Shown: in pieces, positions 34,305 through 44,639 of the stretch | Layout of the letters: every line of letters starts with the position of its first letter | How positions within the stretch are numbered: the first letter of the stretch is position 1 | From: Streptomyces scopuliridis RB72 | Lineage (GTDB): Bacteria; Actinomycetota; Actinomycetes; Streptomycetales; Streptomycetaceae | Assembly (NCBI RefSeq): GCF_000718095.1 | Contig: NZ_JOEI01000002.1 | Span: forward strand, 124,001-188,000 | Length of the DNA stretch: 64,000 nt | Direction of reading: 5' to 3' | The notes under the pieces: generated by a model | Seen by the model: the letters and a program-made list of their open reading frames with translations, nothing else | What the model was told of the DNA's origin: nothing | Databases searched by the model: none | Position numbers and translations under genes: made by a program

Positions 34305-35558
34305 ATGAGCACCGTTGCCTGGATCGCCGTGGGTTCGCTGGCCGCTTGGGGCTGGCTGTTGCTGGGTCAGGGGTTCTTCTGGCGAACCGACCAACGGCTG
34401 CCCGCGCGTGAGGACGGTACGGCCGGTGAGGGTTCGCGGTACGACGACCGCGGCCGCGATCACAGGGGCCGCCCGGAGGACGCCGACCACGACGACCCGA
34501 AGCGGTGGCCGTCCGTCGCTCTCGTCGTACCCGCGCGGGATGAGGCGGCCGTACTGCCCGAGTCCCTGCCGTCCCTGCTGGCGCAGGTCTATCCGGGCCG
34601 GGCGGAGATATTCCTCATCGACGACGGCAGCGAGGACGGTACGGGCAGGCTGGCCCGCGAACTGTCCGCGCGGTACGGCGGTCTGCCGCTGACGGTGGCC
34701 ACGCCCGGTGAACCGGAGCCCGGCTGGACCGGAAAGCTGTGGGCCCTGCGGCACGGCATCGCGCTGGCCCGCGCCCGCGATCCCGAGTATCTGCTGCTGA
34801 CGGACGCCGATATCGCGCATGAGCCCGACAGTCTGCGGGAACTGGTCGTCGCGGCCAGAACGCACGAACTGGACCTGGTCTCGCAGATGGCGCGGCTCCG
34901 GGTCGCGAGCGCCTGGGAGAAGCTGGTCGTACCGGCGTTCGTGTACTTCTTCTCGCAGCTCTATCCGTTCCGCTGGATCAACAGCCCCGGCGCGCGCACC
35001 ACAGCGGCGGCCGGCGGCTGCGTACTGCTACGCACGGAGGCCGCCGAGCGTGCGCGGGTGCCCGAGTCGATCCGTCAGGCGGTGATCGACGATGTGTCAC
35101 TGGCGCGGGCGGTCAGACACAGCGGGGGACGCATCTGGCTGGGGCTGGCGGAGCGGGTGGACAGTGTGCGTCCCTATCCGCGGCTGGCCGATCTCTGGCG
35201 GATGGTCTCGCGCAGCGCCTACGCGCAGCTCCGGCACAACCCGCTGCTGCTCGTGCTCACGGTCGCGGGCCTCGCGGTGGTCTATCTGGCGCCGCCCGTC
35301 GCGTTCTGTGCCGGGGTGTTCGGCGAGGACACGGCCGCGGGGTGGCTGGGGTTCGCCGCCTGGGCGGTGATGACCGGGACGTACCTCCCGATGCTGCGTT
35401 ACTACCGGCTGTCGCCGTGGCTGGCGCCGCTGCTGCCGTTCACCGCGCTGCTCTATCTGCTGATGACGGTCGACTCTGCGGTGCAGCACTACCGGGGCCG
35501 GGGCGCGGCCTGGAAGGGGCGTACGTACACCCGTCCCGAGACCGCGCCGGACCCCTGA
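34305..35558 (+). CDS. hpnB: Glycosyltransferase family 2, HpnB-like
   Basis: A 417-residue membrane glycosyltransferase. The N-terminal helix is followed by the GT-A nucleotide-binding region (ALVVPARDEAAVLPESLPSL, IFLIDDGSEDG), the DxD-type motif in LLLTDADIAHEP, and three C-terminal helices. The overall layout is that of the hopanoid-associated glycosyltransferase HpnB. The hopanoid cluster itself is not in the window, so this may be a lone copy or a relative acting on another lipid. The ATG at 34305 is divergent from the racemase-like gene, 58 bases apart. Confidence 0.78.
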   Translation: MSTVAWIAVGSLAAWGWLLLGQGFFWRTDQRLPAREDGTAGEGSRYDDRGRDHRGRPEDADHDDPKRWPSVALVVPARDEAAVLPESLPSLLAQVYPGRAEIFLIDDGSEDGTGRLARELSARYGGLPLTVATPGEPEPGWTGKLWALRHGIALARARDPEYLLLTDADIAHEPDSLRELVVAARTHELDLVSQMARLRVASAWEKLVVPAFVYFFSQLYPFRWINSPGARTTAAAGGCVLLRTEAAERARVPESIRQAVIDDVSLARAVRHSGGRIWLGLAERVDSVRPYPRLADLWRMVSRSAYAQLRHNPLLLVLTVAGLAVVYLAPPVAFCAGVFGEDTAAGWLGFAAWAVMTGTYLPMLRYYRLSPWLAPLLPFTALLYLLMTVDSAVQHYRGRGAAWKGRTYTRPETAPDP

Positions 35559-35625
35559 CCCGCCGCTGCTGTCGCCGTCGTCGCCGTCGCCGCCGCGGAG
35601 GATTCCAGCGGCCTTTGCCCGTACG

Positions 35626-36915
35626 TCACTTCCTGCCGGGCGTCCAGTTCATGCCCCAGCCATAGGCGTAATCGATGGTGCGCTGCGGGCTGACTCCGCG
35701 TTCCGGTACGAGAAAGCGCGCTTCGCGCTGGACGACGAGGTCGGAGCCGGTATTGGTGATCAGGGCCAGCGAGCAGACCGTCGAGGGCACCGTGCATTCC
35801 CCGAGCGCGAAGTCGATCGGGGCGCCGTGCTGCGGCTGGAGAGTGACCGTCGCGTCGAGATCCGCGAAACTGCGCGCGCCTTCGTAGATGGTCACGAAGA
35901 TGACGATGCGCCGCAGCCGGTCCTTGTGGTCGAGGTTGATGGTGAGGTTCTCACCGCTGGAGACCGCTCCGGTCCTGTCGTCGCCGTCGAGATGGATGTA
36001 CGGCGGCTGGTGGAGCGCGCCGAAGGCATTGCCGAGCGCCTGGACGACGCCTTTGCGTCCGTCGGACAGTTCGTAGAGAGCGCACAGGTCGAGATCGAGA
36101 TCGCTGTGGTTGGCGACGGCCCGGCCGAGTTTGGCGCCCCAGCCCCTGAACTGTTTGCGCATCTGCCAGTTGAGGTTCACACGCATCGCGCCCGAGGTGC
36201 CGCCCTGCTTGGCCAGCGAGACGGACGGGGCGTCCTTCGTCAGCGTCACCTTGCTCAGCCGTACGGGTGTGGGAGCCGGGACCGGATCGGGCGGAGCCGG
36301 GGCGGCCGGCCTCGTGGGACGTACGGGCTCGGAACGTACGGGCGCCGGGCGTACGGGCGCCGGGGCCGCCGGGGCGGTGCGCGGCGCCGGTTCGTCGTCG
36401 ACCGAGATCCCGAAGTCCGTTGCCAGGCCCGCCAGTCCGCTGCCGTACCCCTGTCCCACCGCCCGGAACTTCCAGTTCCCCTGGCGCCGGTACAGCTCAC
36501 CGAGGAGGAACGCCGTCTCGACGGTCGCGTCCTGGCTCTCGTACCGCATGATCTCGGCGCCGGACGCCGCGTCCAGCACCCTCACCCGCAGGCCGGGCAC
36601 CCGGCCGAAACTGCCGCCGTCCGCCGAGGCCGCCAGCACGATCCGCTCGACGGCGGGCTCGACCCGGCCGAGATCGACCGCGAGCGTGTCCGTGACACCG
36701 TCCGCGCCGGTCTTCTTGCCCTCGTGGCGTACCGCCCCCGACGCGTGGGCCGGCTGGTTGTAGAAGACGAAGTCCGCGTCCGAGCGGACCTTTCCCGACA
36801 CGAGCAGGAGCGCCGACGCGTCGACGTCGGGCACCCCCGGTCCTGAACGCCATCCCAATTCGACCCGGACGGCCTGCGCCTGTACCGGAAGATTGGCTCC
36901 CTTAAGCATGGACAT
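35626..36915 (-). CDS. TerD-TerA type tellurium resistance/stress protein
   Basis: A 429-residue protein with two TerD-like modules. The first (residues 1-170) includes [20 protein letters not shown] and the calcium-site-like [20 protein letters not shown]; then a Pro/Ala/Val-rich linker of about 60 residues with repeats of PVRxxPVRP, and a second module (240-429) of TerA type ([27 protein letters not shown]). TerD proteins bind calcium and take part in a poorly understood stress system. No other ter genes are adjacent. The ATG at 36915 is chosen because it begins the MSMLKG start, with GGGGGCGAG upstream. Confidence 0.88.
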   Translation of the reverse strand: MSMLKGANLPVQAQAVRVELGWRSGPGVPDVDASALLLVSGKVRSDADFVFYNQPAHASGAVRHEGKKTGADGVTDTLAVDLGRVEPAVERIVLAASADGGSFGRVPGLRVRVLDAASGAEIMRYESQDATVETAFLLGELYRRQGNWKFRAVGQGYGSGLAGLATDFGISVDDEPAPRTAPAAPAPVRPAPVRSEPVRPTRPAAPAPPDPVPAPTPVRLSKVTLTKDAPSVSLAKQGGTSGAMRVNLNWQMRKQFRGWGAKLGRAVANHSDLDLDLCALYELSDGRKGVVQALGNAFGALHQPPYIHLDGDDRTGAVSSGENLTINLDHKDRLRRIVIFVTIYEGARSFADLDATVTLQPQHGAPIDFALGECTVPSTVCSLALITNTGSDLVVQREARFLVPERGVSPQRTIDYAYGWGMNWTPGRK

Positions 36916-37165
36916 GCTCGCCCCCATCACGAGTCGGGGTGTCCGAAGATTACGTGCGGCCAACCTAATCGCTGGAACACCGGCCGGACCCCCTGAGACC
37001 CGCCGTAACCCCCCGCTAGCTTGCCCTTTACACGATCCGAACACCATCGGACGACCGTTTTTCCCATGTTCGCTCGCATTGGGGATCCGAAGTCACCCAC
37101 AGCTCCCGAAACAACCCCCTAATCGGACTCCCCAACCGGCACATGGTGGGCTTAACTTATGTTCT

Positions 37166-37648
37166 ATGACCTCCCCCCGCGCCACCTACGGCGGCGGTTA
37201 CTACACCGCGCCGTCGTTCCCGGACACCCCTATCTACGACTCCCTGGTCGCGGAGCGGGGCACGCCTCAGATCGCCCCGATCCGAGTGCCTTCCGCCTAC
37301 GACACGGGCAACAGCTATCTGCCGGCTCTGCCCGCCGCGCTGCCCGCCCTCCCCGCGGGCCCTTCCCCGTCGGCTTCCTCGTACTCCTCGTACGGGGGCG
37401 GCTACCAGCAGCAGCAGGCGCCGGGGCCCATGCCGCTCCAGCACGCGCCCGCGCCGTACATCCCGCAGCAGGCGCCGCCCCGGGGCTACCCGGGCCAGCA
37501 GCCCCAGCAGCAGGCGCAGCCGCAGCGCCCCATGCCCGGTACGGGCTACGAGGCGATGCGTCCGGCGGCTCCGCGTCCGGTGCCCGCCGCACAGCCCGCG
37601 CAGTACGACGATCCGTACAACCGGCCCTATCAGACGCGGGGGTACTGA
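37166..37648 (+). CDS. Pro/Gln/Tyr-rich low-complexity protein, DUF6643-like
   Basis: A 160-residue protein made almost wholly of Pro, Gln, Ala, Gly and Tyr, with stretches such as GGYQQQQAPGP and GQQPQQQAQPQRP. No domain, signal peptide or membrane helix is seen, so it is probably disordered. The reading frame has strong GC bias at the third position, and the short conserved start (TSPRATYGGGYYTAPSFPDTP) is the part shared by similar actinobacterial proteins. No ribosome site is evident before the ATG at 37166. Function is unknown. Confidence 0.65.
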   Translation: MTSPRATYGGGYYTAPSFPDTPIYDSLVAERGTPQIAPIRVPSAYDTGNSYLPALPAALPALPAGPSPSASSYSSYGGGYQQQQAPGPMPLQHAPAPYIPQQAPPRGYPGQQPQQQAQPQRPMPGTGYEAMRPAAPRPVPAAQPAQYDDPYNRPYQTRGY

Positions 37649-37783
37649 CAGCGCGGGGACGTTGACAGCTGAGTCGTGGTGACAGCACGGACACGTTGAC
37701 GGCACGGGCGCATCGACGGCACGGAAGTACCGACGGGGGGTACTGATCCGCCGTGCGTCCCGGGCGGCTGGCAGGATGGCTTC

Positions 37784-38647
37784 ATGCCGAAGCCAGTCCA
37801 TCCTGTTCTGCACGCCCTGCGGGTTCACCCGGTCAAGTCGATGGCCGGCTGTACGCCGGACAGCGCGGTCGTGGAGCCCTGGGGACTTGCCGGGGACCGC
37901 CGTTGGACGCTGATCGACACGACGGGGAAGGCGGTCACACAGCGCCAGCAGCCGCGCCTGGCGCTCGCCCGCGCGGAGCCACTGCCGGACGGCGGGATCC
38001 GGCTGTCCGCGCCGGGAATCGATCCGCTGGTCATTGGCGTGCCACGGACGGACGACACCGTGGTGGCGGACATCTTCGGGACCAAGGTCGAGTCGGTGCT
38101 CGCCGGTCCTGACGCGCACGATGCGGACGGTACGCGATACGACGTGCACCGGACACTGAGCAGGTACCTCGGGGTGGAGGTCCGGCTCGTCCATCTCGAC
38201 GATCCCGCCGTGCGCCGGCCGGTCGACCCGGCCTACGCGCGGCCCGGGGAAACGGTGAGTTTCGCGGACGGGTTTCCGCTGCTGGTGACCACGACCGCGT
38301 CGCTCGACGCCCTCAACTCCCTGATCGCGCAAGGGGATCATCCGGACGAGGGCCCGCTTCCCATGGAGCGGTTCCGGCCGAATCTCGTGGTGGCCGGGGC
38401 GAGTCCCTGGGAGGAGGACGACTGGCAGCGCATCGCCGTAGGTGAGGTCACCTTCCGGGTGGCCAAGCCGTGCGGCCGGTGTGTCATCACCACCACGGAC
38501 CAGCGCACCGGCGAGCGCGGCAAGGAGCCGCTGCGCACCCTCGGCCACTACCGCCGGTTCGGCAGCCAGTTGATCTTCGGGCAGAATCTCGTCCCCGAGT
38601 CCACCGGCACGCTCCGGGTGGGCGATCCGGTGACCGTGCTCGAATGA
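37784..38647 (+). CDS. MOSC domain-containing protein
   Basis: A 287-residue protein with an N-terminal MOSC beta-barrel domain (VKSMAGCTPDSAVVEPWGLAGDRRWTLID split by residues) and a C-terminal MOSC domain containing the conserved cysteine in FRVAKPCGRCVITTTDQRTG. Such proteins bind the molybdenum cofactor sulfur or act as sulfurases/reductases similar to YcbX and mARC. Enzymatic role and redox partner are unknown; no ferredoxin domain is fused. It follows a stretch of imperfect repeats at 37649-37730. Confidence 0.9.
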   Translation: MPKPVHPVLHALRVHPVKSMAGCTPDSAVVEPWGLAGDRRWTLIDTTGKAVTQRQQPRLALARAEPLPDGGIRLSAPGIDPLVIGVPRTDDTVVADIFGTKVESVLAGPDAHDADGTRYDVHRTLSRYLGVEVRLVHLDDPAVRRPVDPAYARPGETVSFADGFPLLVTTTASLDALNSLIAQGDHPDEGPLPMERFRPNLVVAGASPWEEDDWQRIAVGEVTFRVAKPCGRCVITTTDQRTGERGKEPLRTLGHYRRFGSQLIFGQNLVPESTGTLRVGDPVTVLE

Positions 38648-38836
38648 CGCCTTCCCGGGCGCCCGTTCACCTCGGCGTGACACCCGCGCGAAACCCGCGC
38701 GTCACAGGAACACCACCCGGCATCCGGTGTTTTGCGTGCAGGGGGCATCGAGGTGAGCTTGCTCTCTCTTGCGGTCCTTCGCGCGTAAACCCTGCTCCCC
38801 GCGGCTAAAACGGACACGGGAAGGAGGTGCGGGACT

Positions 38837-39448
38837 GTGCGCATCATCGTGGGACTCTGGCGCTGGCGGCACAATCCCCTGCGCCGGGGCACCGATCTCG
38901 TGGAGGCGTGGGTCGCGCTGACGGCGGTGCTGCTGTTCGCCCTCGCCACCCCCGCCGTCGGCTGGATCTGCGGCAACGCCCTTGACGCGTCGCTGCGGAA
39001 CACCGCGCGCGTCCAGCACGAGCAGCGGCATCGCACGACCGCCGTGGTCGTCGCGCGCGCGGCGGACCACCGCCACATCGCATACGACGCCGAGTCGCTC
39101 TCGGATCACTCCTCGCGCACCCGCGTGACCGCCAAGTGGAGTGCGGCGGACGGCAGCGCGCGTACCGGCACGGTCTCCGCCCCGCTGCGGAAACCCCGCG
39201 CCGGCGACACGTTCAGCATGTGGACCGACCGGCGGACCAACAAGCAGGTACGGGGCCCGGTGAGCGCGACCAGCGCGCGCGTTCACGCGGTTCTGGCCGG
39301 ATTCGGCGTGACGGTGCTGGCCGTCGGACTCGTCGAGTGCGCCAGGCGGTTGATCATATGGCGGCTCGTACAGCGGCGCTACCAGCGGCTCGACCGCGCC
39401 TGGGCCGCGGCCGGTCCCGACTGGGGACGTACCGGCGCGGGCAGCTGA
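38837..39448 (+). CDS. Rv1733c-like membrane protein
   Basis: A 203-residue protein with a basic N-terminus, two membrane helices ([19 protein letters not shown] and [21 protein letters not shown]) and an extracytoplasmic loop between them. It has the layout of the actinobacterial Rv1733c-type membrane proteins, whose function is not known. The GTG at 38837 follows a very strong GGAAGGAGGTG ribosome site. Confidence 0.8.
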   Translation: MRIIVGLWRWRHNPLRRGTDLVEAWVALTAVLLFALATPAVGWICGNALDASLRNTARVQHEQRHRTTAVVVARAADHRHIAYDAESLSDHSSRTRVTAKWSAADGSARTGTVSAPLRKPRAGDTFSMWTDRRTNKQVRGPVSATSARVHAVLAGFGVTVLAVGLVECARRLIIWRLVQRRYQRLDRAWAAAGPDWGRTGAGS

Positions 39449-39624
39449 AACGATGCCTCCCGCCAGCTGAGACCACGCCCTGTACTAGCCGTTCGCGTCA
39501 ACTCCGCGCCGCCACGCGCGCTACGGTGGTGCCGCCCGGTCCGCCTTCGCGGCCGGGGGTCCGGGGCCGGTACCCGGGACGGCAGAACACGCGCACACGC
39601 ACGAGGTGGGGGCACAGCAGCGCC

Positions 39625-42042
39625 ATGGCACAGGGCACGGTCCAGGTGACGCACACCGGAACATCGCGTTGGCGGCGCCGCACAGGCGAATACGCCTCCC
39701 TCGCCGCAGCCCTGGAGGCCGCCGGTGACGGCGACGTCCTCACGATCGCCCCGGGCACCTACCGGGAGAATCTGATCGTCACGCGAGCGGTCACGCTGCG
39801 CGGCCCGGAGGGCTCGCTCGGCTCCGTACGCATCGCGCCCGCCGACGGGGTGCCGCTGACCGTACGCGCCTCCGCCACCGTCCAGGACCTCCATGTGGAG
39901 GGACAGGACTCGGCGGCCCCCGCGCTGCTCGTCGAGGACGGCACGCCGGAGCTGTCGGATCTGCGGATCGTGACGCGTTCCGCGGCCGGCCTGGAGGTGC
40001 GCGGCGCGGCCCGCCCGACCGTCCGCCGCTGCACCGTCGACAATCCGGCCGGCGTCGGCATCGGCGTACTCGACGGAGCGGGCGGGGTGTTCGAGGACTG
40101 CGAGATCGTCGCCGCGGGACAGTCCGGCATCTCCGTGCGCGGCGGCGCGCATCCGCGGCTGGAGCGCTGCCGGATCCACCACGCCTCGGGATCGGGCCTG
40201 TCCGTCACCGGTGAGGGCAGCGGTCTGGAGGCGGTCGGCTGCGAGGTGTACGAGATCAAGGGCACCGGCGTGCAGATCGCGTCCCGCGCCGCGGCCCATC
40301 TCACCGACTCCTCCGTGCACCGCACGTCGGCGGACGGGATAACCCTGGACACCGACGCCGTACTGACCCTCTCCGACTGCGACATCCACGACATCCCGGA
40401 GAACGCCGTCGATCTGCGCTCCCGCTCGGTGCTGACGCTGACCCGCTCGACGGTCCGCCGCTTCGGCCGCAACGGGCTCTCCGTCTGGGATCCGGGCACG
40501 CGCGTCGACGCCAACCAGTGCGAGATCCACGACAGTACGGGCGACTACCCGGCCGTCTGGGTCAGCGACGGCGCGACCGTCGTGCTCGACTCCTGCCGGG
40601 TGCATGACGTGCCCGACGCGCTCTTCGTCCTCGACCGCGGCTCGCGCGCCGATGTGGTGGACACCGATATCTCGCAGGTACGCAACACGGCGGTGTCCGT
40701 GAGCGACGGCGCCACCGCGCAGCTCGACGACTGCCGGATCCGGGAGGCGTCCACCGGCGCCTGGTTCCGTGACCACGGCAGCGGCGGCACGCTCAACTCC
40801 TGCACGATCGACGGCGTCCAGACCGGGGTCATCGTCACCAAGGGCGCCGATCCCACCATCGAGCGGTGCACGGTCACCTCGCCCGCCGAGGCCGGCTTCT
40901 ATGTCTCGGCCGAGGGCCGGGGCACGTTCCACAGCTGCCGGGTGACGGGCAGCGGCGGCTACGGCTTCCATGTGATGGACGGCTGCCGTACGACGCTCAC
41001 CCGGTGCCGTACGGAACGGTGCGCGCGCGGCGGGTACGACTTCGCGGAGGACGGGCCGACCGTCGAGGACTGCACCAGCGACGAGAGCGGCGTGCTGACC
41101 CCGCCGACGCCGTCCCTGGAGCCGTCGGCCGTGCTGACCGCGACCCAGTCCACCGGTCTCCTCGGCGCGGTCCCGGCGCAGAGCGCCACCGCGCGGCCCT
41201 CGGACGCCATCCCCGAGGCGACGAAGCCCGCCCGCGCCTCCGAGGCCGTCCTCGGCGAACTCGACTCGCTCGTCGGCCTCGACAGCGTCAAGCGCGAGGT
41301 CCGGGCGCTCACCGACATGATCGAGGTCGGCCGCCGCCGCAAGGAAGCCGGCCTCAAGGCGGCGTCCGTCCGCCGCCACCTCGTCTTCACCGGCTCCCCC
41401 GGCACCGGCAAGACGACCGTGGCCCGGCTGTACGGCGAGATCCTGCACTCCCTCGGGGTGCTGGAGCGCGGCCATCTCGTCGAGGTCTCCCGGGTCGATC
41501 TGGTCGGTGAGCACATCGGCTCGACCGCGATCCGTACGCAGGAGGCGTTCGACCGGGCGCGGGGCGGTGTGCTGTTCATCGACGAGGCCTATGCCCTCTC
41601 CCCCGAGGACTCGGGCCGGGACTTCGGCAAGGAAGCCATCGACACGCTGGTGAAGCTGATGGAGGACCACCGGGAGGCGGTGGTCGTGATCGTCGCCGGG
41701 TACACCGCCGAGATGGAGCGGTTCCTGACGGTCAACCCCGGTGTCGCGTCCCGGTTCTCACGGACCATCACCTTCAGCGACTACGTGCCCGAGGAACTGC
41801 TGCGGATCGTGGAGCAGCAGTCCGAGGAGCAGGAGTACCGGCTGGGCGAGGGTACGGCCGAGGCGCTGCTGAAGTACTTCACGGTGCTGCCCAAGGGGCC
41901 CGCCTTCGGCAACGGCCGTACCGCGCGCCAGACGTTCGAGTCGATGGTGGAGCGGCACGCGGGCCGGGTCGCCCAGCTGCCGGAGACCAGCACGGACGAC
42001 CTGACCCTGCTCTACGCGGACGATCTGCCCGAACTGCCCTGA
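39625..42042 (+). CDS. Right-handed beta-helix protein fused to CbxX/EccA-type AAA ATPase
   Basis: An 805-residue fusion. Residues 1-500 are a right-handed parallel beta-helix of some twenty turns (for example [35 protein letters not shown]). A Pro/Ser/Ala linker leads to an AAA+ domain of the CbxX/CfqX-EccA kind: Walker [10 protein letters not shown], Walker [13 protein letters not shown], and sensor regions [15 protein letters not shown] and NPGVASRF. EccA proteins serve type VII secretion, but no other ESX genes are here. There is no signal peptide, so the beta-helix is cytoplasmic. The ATG at 39625 lacks a clear ribosome site. Its end overlaps the converging membrane hydrolase gene by 31 bases. 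Confidence 0.9.
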   Translation: MAQGTVQVTHTGTSRWRRRTGEYASLAAALEAAGDGDVLTIAPGTYRENLIVTRAVTLRGPEGSLGSVRIAPADGVPLTVRASATVQDLHVEGQDSAAPALLVEDGTPELSDLRIVTRSAAGLEVRGAARPTVRRCTVDNPAGVGIGVLDGAGGVFEDCEIVAAGQSGISVRGGAHPRLERCRIHHASGSGLSVTGEGSGLEAVGCEVYEIKGTGVQIASRAAAHLTDSSVHRTSADGITLDTDAVLTLSDCDIHDIPENAVDLRSRSVLTLTRSTVRRFGRNGLSVWDPGTRVDANQCEIHDSTGDYPAVWVSDGATVVLDSCRVHDVPDALFVLDRGSRADVVDTDISQVRNTAVSVSDGATAQLDDCRIREASTGAWFRDHGSGGTLNSCTIDGVQTGVIVTKGADPTIERCTVTSPAEAGFYVSAEGRGTFHSCRVTGSGGYGFHVMDGCRTTLTRCRTERCARGGYDFAEDGPTVEDCTSDESGVLTPPTPSLEPSAVLTATQSTGLLGAVPAQSATARPSDAIPEATKPARASEAVLGELDSLVGLDSVKREVRALTDMIEVGRRRKEAGLKAASVRRHLVFTGSPGTGKTTVARLYGEILHSLGVLERGHLVEVSRVDLVGEHIGSTAIRTQEAFDRARGGVLFIDEAYALSPEDSGRDFGKEAIDTLVKLMEDHREAVVVIVAGYTAEMERFLTVNPGVASRFSRTITFSDYVPEELLRIVEQQSEEQEYRLGEGTAEALLKYFTVLPKGPAFGNGRTARQTFESMVERHAGRVAQLPETSTDDLTLLYADDLPELP

Positions 42043-44459
42043 GCCCGCTGCCCCTGAGCCTCCTTCTCGGTCCGCTGCGCGGGCACCGCCGCCGGCGGCA
42101 GCCGGTCGAGCAGCGCGGCACGTTCCTCCGCGAATACCGGGTCCGCCTGGTAGTCGGAGTGGCCGAGGATCGGCTCGGGCAGCGGGTGGAGCACCGTACG
42201 GCTGTAGGCGAGCGGGTCCTTCAGCGGCCCGCGGTCCACCTCGGGGCGGTCGCCGTCCTCGGGGACCCGGACCGGGCCGCCGATCGGGTCGGTGGACCGC
42301 CACAGATTGCGCCAGCAGTGCACCTCCTTGCTCAGCTGCCCCAGTTGCTCGGCGCCGAAGTACGCGGGGAACCAGCGGCCGTAGAGCCGCTCCAGCGGTG
42401 AGCCGTACGTCAGCAGCGCCACCCGGTGGCGGGTGGCGGTCCGCAGCTGCCAGACGGCCGCGGCGGCCAGCACACTGCCCTGGGAGTGGCCGGAGAGGAC
42501 GAGCCGGCCGCCGGTGCGACCGGTCCAGGAGACGATCCGCCAGGTGAGGTCGGGGACCGCGCGTTCGGCGTAGCAGGGTGGCGCGAAGGGGTGGGCCGCG
42601 CGCGGCCAGAACGTACCCACGTCCCAGAGGATGCCGATGGTGCGCCGGGCGGAGGCGTCCCGGTAGGCGCGGCGGCCCCAGGTGACGAAGAGCAGGAAGC
42701 CCAGGCCGACCAGCCAGGAGCCGATCGACTGCGCGGTGTCGGCCACGGACTCGACGAAGGAGTCGGTGCCTTCCGCGGCCACCCCCGGCACCTGCCCGCT
42801 CAGCCAGGACCCGGCGACCGCGCCCGCGCCGAGCAGCAGGGAGGCCCCGGAGACCACTCCGACGAGCCGGGGAGCGTAGTCGGTGAGCGCGGCCCTGGCC
42901 CGCGCGCCCGCCACCTGGCGGGTACGGAGGGGGTCCGGCGTCTCCTTCCCGTACTCCCGCTCCACCAGCGGCGCCAGCCGGCGGGCGGCCCGTAGCGTAC
43001 GGAAGCCGAGGACGGCGACCGGGATCAGCAGCAGTACGAGCAGTACGGGGATGACCGAGGCCTGCCAGCTCAGCAGCACAGGCGGGCCCACGATCGCGCC
43101 CTCGCCCGCGCCGGGGGTGGCGTCCCCGTCGAGCCAGTCGGCGACGCGCTGGGCGACGCCGCCGGTCATCACCCCGCCCAGGGCGCAGGCCAGCATCGCG
43201 ACGGCGGGTCCGCCGAGGCCGCGCATCGCGATCCGTGGATGCGGCGCGCGGCGGTGCAGGACATGAGCCGTGACGACGAGCACGACGATCAACGCGATCT
43301 GGGCCAGGGCCAGCACCAGGAAGGACAGGTTGCCGGGGAGCCCGCCGGTGGAGATCCAGCCGGGCCTGGACCAGGCGGCGTACACGACGGCCACGGCGAG
43401 CGCGCCGAGCGCGGTGGCGGGCAGGGTGCTGATCAGCAACTGGTCGAGGGAGCCGTCGCGCTTGCGCTCGCTGCGGCCCCGGCTGCACACCACCCAGAGC
43501 ACAACGGCCGCGCACCCGGCCAGCGTTGCCTGGAGCAGCAGTCCGAGCAGGCCGAGCGGACCGCCGTCGGTGCTCCGGTCGTGGTCGGTGGCCGCGGCCG
43601 TGAGCGCGGCGGCGATGGTGAGGAAGCCGGCGGCGGTGTGGGCGGCGCGGAGCCTGGCGACCAGTCGGCGTCCGTACCAGAAGCCGGGGCGGCCGAGGGC
43701 GGGCCGTACCGTCACCGGATCGTCGCTCGCGGCCCGGCCCTCGTCCGCGGCCCCCTCGGTGCCGGGCGCCCCGTGCGTGGCTTCGGGCTTGTCGGCGCGA
43801 GACGTGCCGGCGGCGGGCTCGTCGGTGGGCGGGCGCTGGGCCTCGTACGCGCTCCAGGTGCGGTTGGAGAGGTACCACAACAGCACCACCAGCGCCGTGG
43901 GCACCACGGCGGCGAGGGCCAGCCGGCGCCCCGGCTGCGACCACCAGCCGTGCCGCTCCGGCGACAGGAAGCCGAGCCAGGAGCGGTCCGCGACACACCG
44001 CGCCGATCCGGCACACTGCCATGCCGTCAGATCGAGCGCGACCTCGCAGGCCGCGGCCGTCAGCAGCACGGTGAGGGTCAGGGCGACCAGCCGTACGAGC
44101 ACGCCGTACAGCCGCTGCGACCTGCCCAGGCCCTTCGTGGCAGGCCGCATCCAGTGCGCGAGATTGACGACCATGAACGGGAGCAGCAGGAGCCACAGGG
44201 CGCGCGAGCCGTTGCCCGAGGTGAGATTGGACCAGCAGTACGCCTCGGGGACCGGCCTGCCCTGGTAGCGCTCGGGGTGGGCCTCGGCGTCCACGTCGTC
44301 CGCGCGCCGGTACACGGCGGCCGTCTCGTCGCCGGTGATCCTGACCGTACGCGGATCGTCGAGCACCTTCTGCGGGGTGGCCCCGCCGACGCCGTGAACC
44401 AGAAGTTCGAGCGCGGCTCCGTCACTGCGCGGATCCGGATCCAGTGTTTCTGGGGACAC
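42012..44459 (-). CDS. Large polytopic membrane protein with GHSQG hydrolase motif
   Basis: An 815-residue protein with about ten membrane helices and a large C-terminal soluble segment. [20 protein letters not shown] carries the nucleophile elbow of alpha/beta hydrolases (GHSQG), and [16 protein letters not shown] with [15 protein letters not shown] follows it as in lipase-like proteins; the catalytic acid and His cannot be placed for sure. It probably hydrolyses an ester at the inner membrane face. The GTG at 44459 is divergent from the DeoR-type gene and the 3' end overlaps the AAA fusion gene. Confidence 0.78.
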   Translation of the reverse strand: MSPETLDPDPRSDGAALELLVHGVGGATPQKVLDDPRTVRITGDETAAVYRRADDVDAEAHPERYQGRPVPEAYCWSNLTSGNGSRALWLLLLPFMVVNLAHWMRPATKGLGRSQRLYGVLVRLVALTLTVLLTAAACEVALDLTAWQCAGSARCVADRSWLGFLSPERHGWWSQPGRRLALAAVVPTALVVLLWYLSNRTWSAYEAQRPPTDEPAAGTSRADKPEATHGAPGTEGAADEGRAASDDPVTVRPALGRPGFWYGRRLVARLRAAHTAAGFLTIAAALTAAATDHDRSTDGGPLGLLGLLLQATLAGCAAVVLWVVCSRGRSERKRDGSLDQLLISTLPATALGALAVAVVYAAWSRPGWISTGGLPGNLSFLVLALAQIALIVVLVVTAHVLHRRAPHPRIAMRGLGGPAVAMLACALGGVMTGGVAQRVADWLDGDATPGAGEGAIVGPPVLLSWQASVIPVLLVLLLIPVAVLGFRTLRAARRLAPLVEREYGKETPDPLRTRQVAGARARAALTDYAPRLVGVVSGASLLLGAGAVAGSWLSGQVPGVAAEGTDSFVESVADTAQSIGSWLVGLGFLLFVTWGRRAYRDASARRTIGILWDVGTFWPRAAHPFAPPCYAERAVPDLTWRIVSWTGRTGGRLVLSGHSQGSVLAAAAVWQLRTATRHRVALLTYGSPLERLYGRWFPAYFGAEQLGQLSKEVHCWRNLWRSTDPIGGPVRVPEDGDRPEVDRGPLKDPLAYSRTVLHPLPEPILGHSDYQADPVFAEERAALLDRLPPAAVPAQRTEKEAQGQRAQGSSGRSSA

Positions 44460-44639
44460 TTCGGTGGCTCGCTCTCGGAAAGGACTCGGAATGACTCGCT
44501 ACGCCGGCGGGCCGCCCCGGCCCTCACTGAACCTCCCCTCCCCCCGCGTCCGCCAACCACCGGAGCGGGCGCCGGAACCGCGTGGGAGGATGGGGCCCCT
44601 GACGACCGACCACGACGACGCGGAAGGACCGGCCCTGCG

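Noticed and set aside
39379..41670. Minus-strand open frame opposite the beta-helix/AAA gene
   Set aside because: No recognisable motif; the plus-strand gene has Walker motifs and regular beta-helix repeats.
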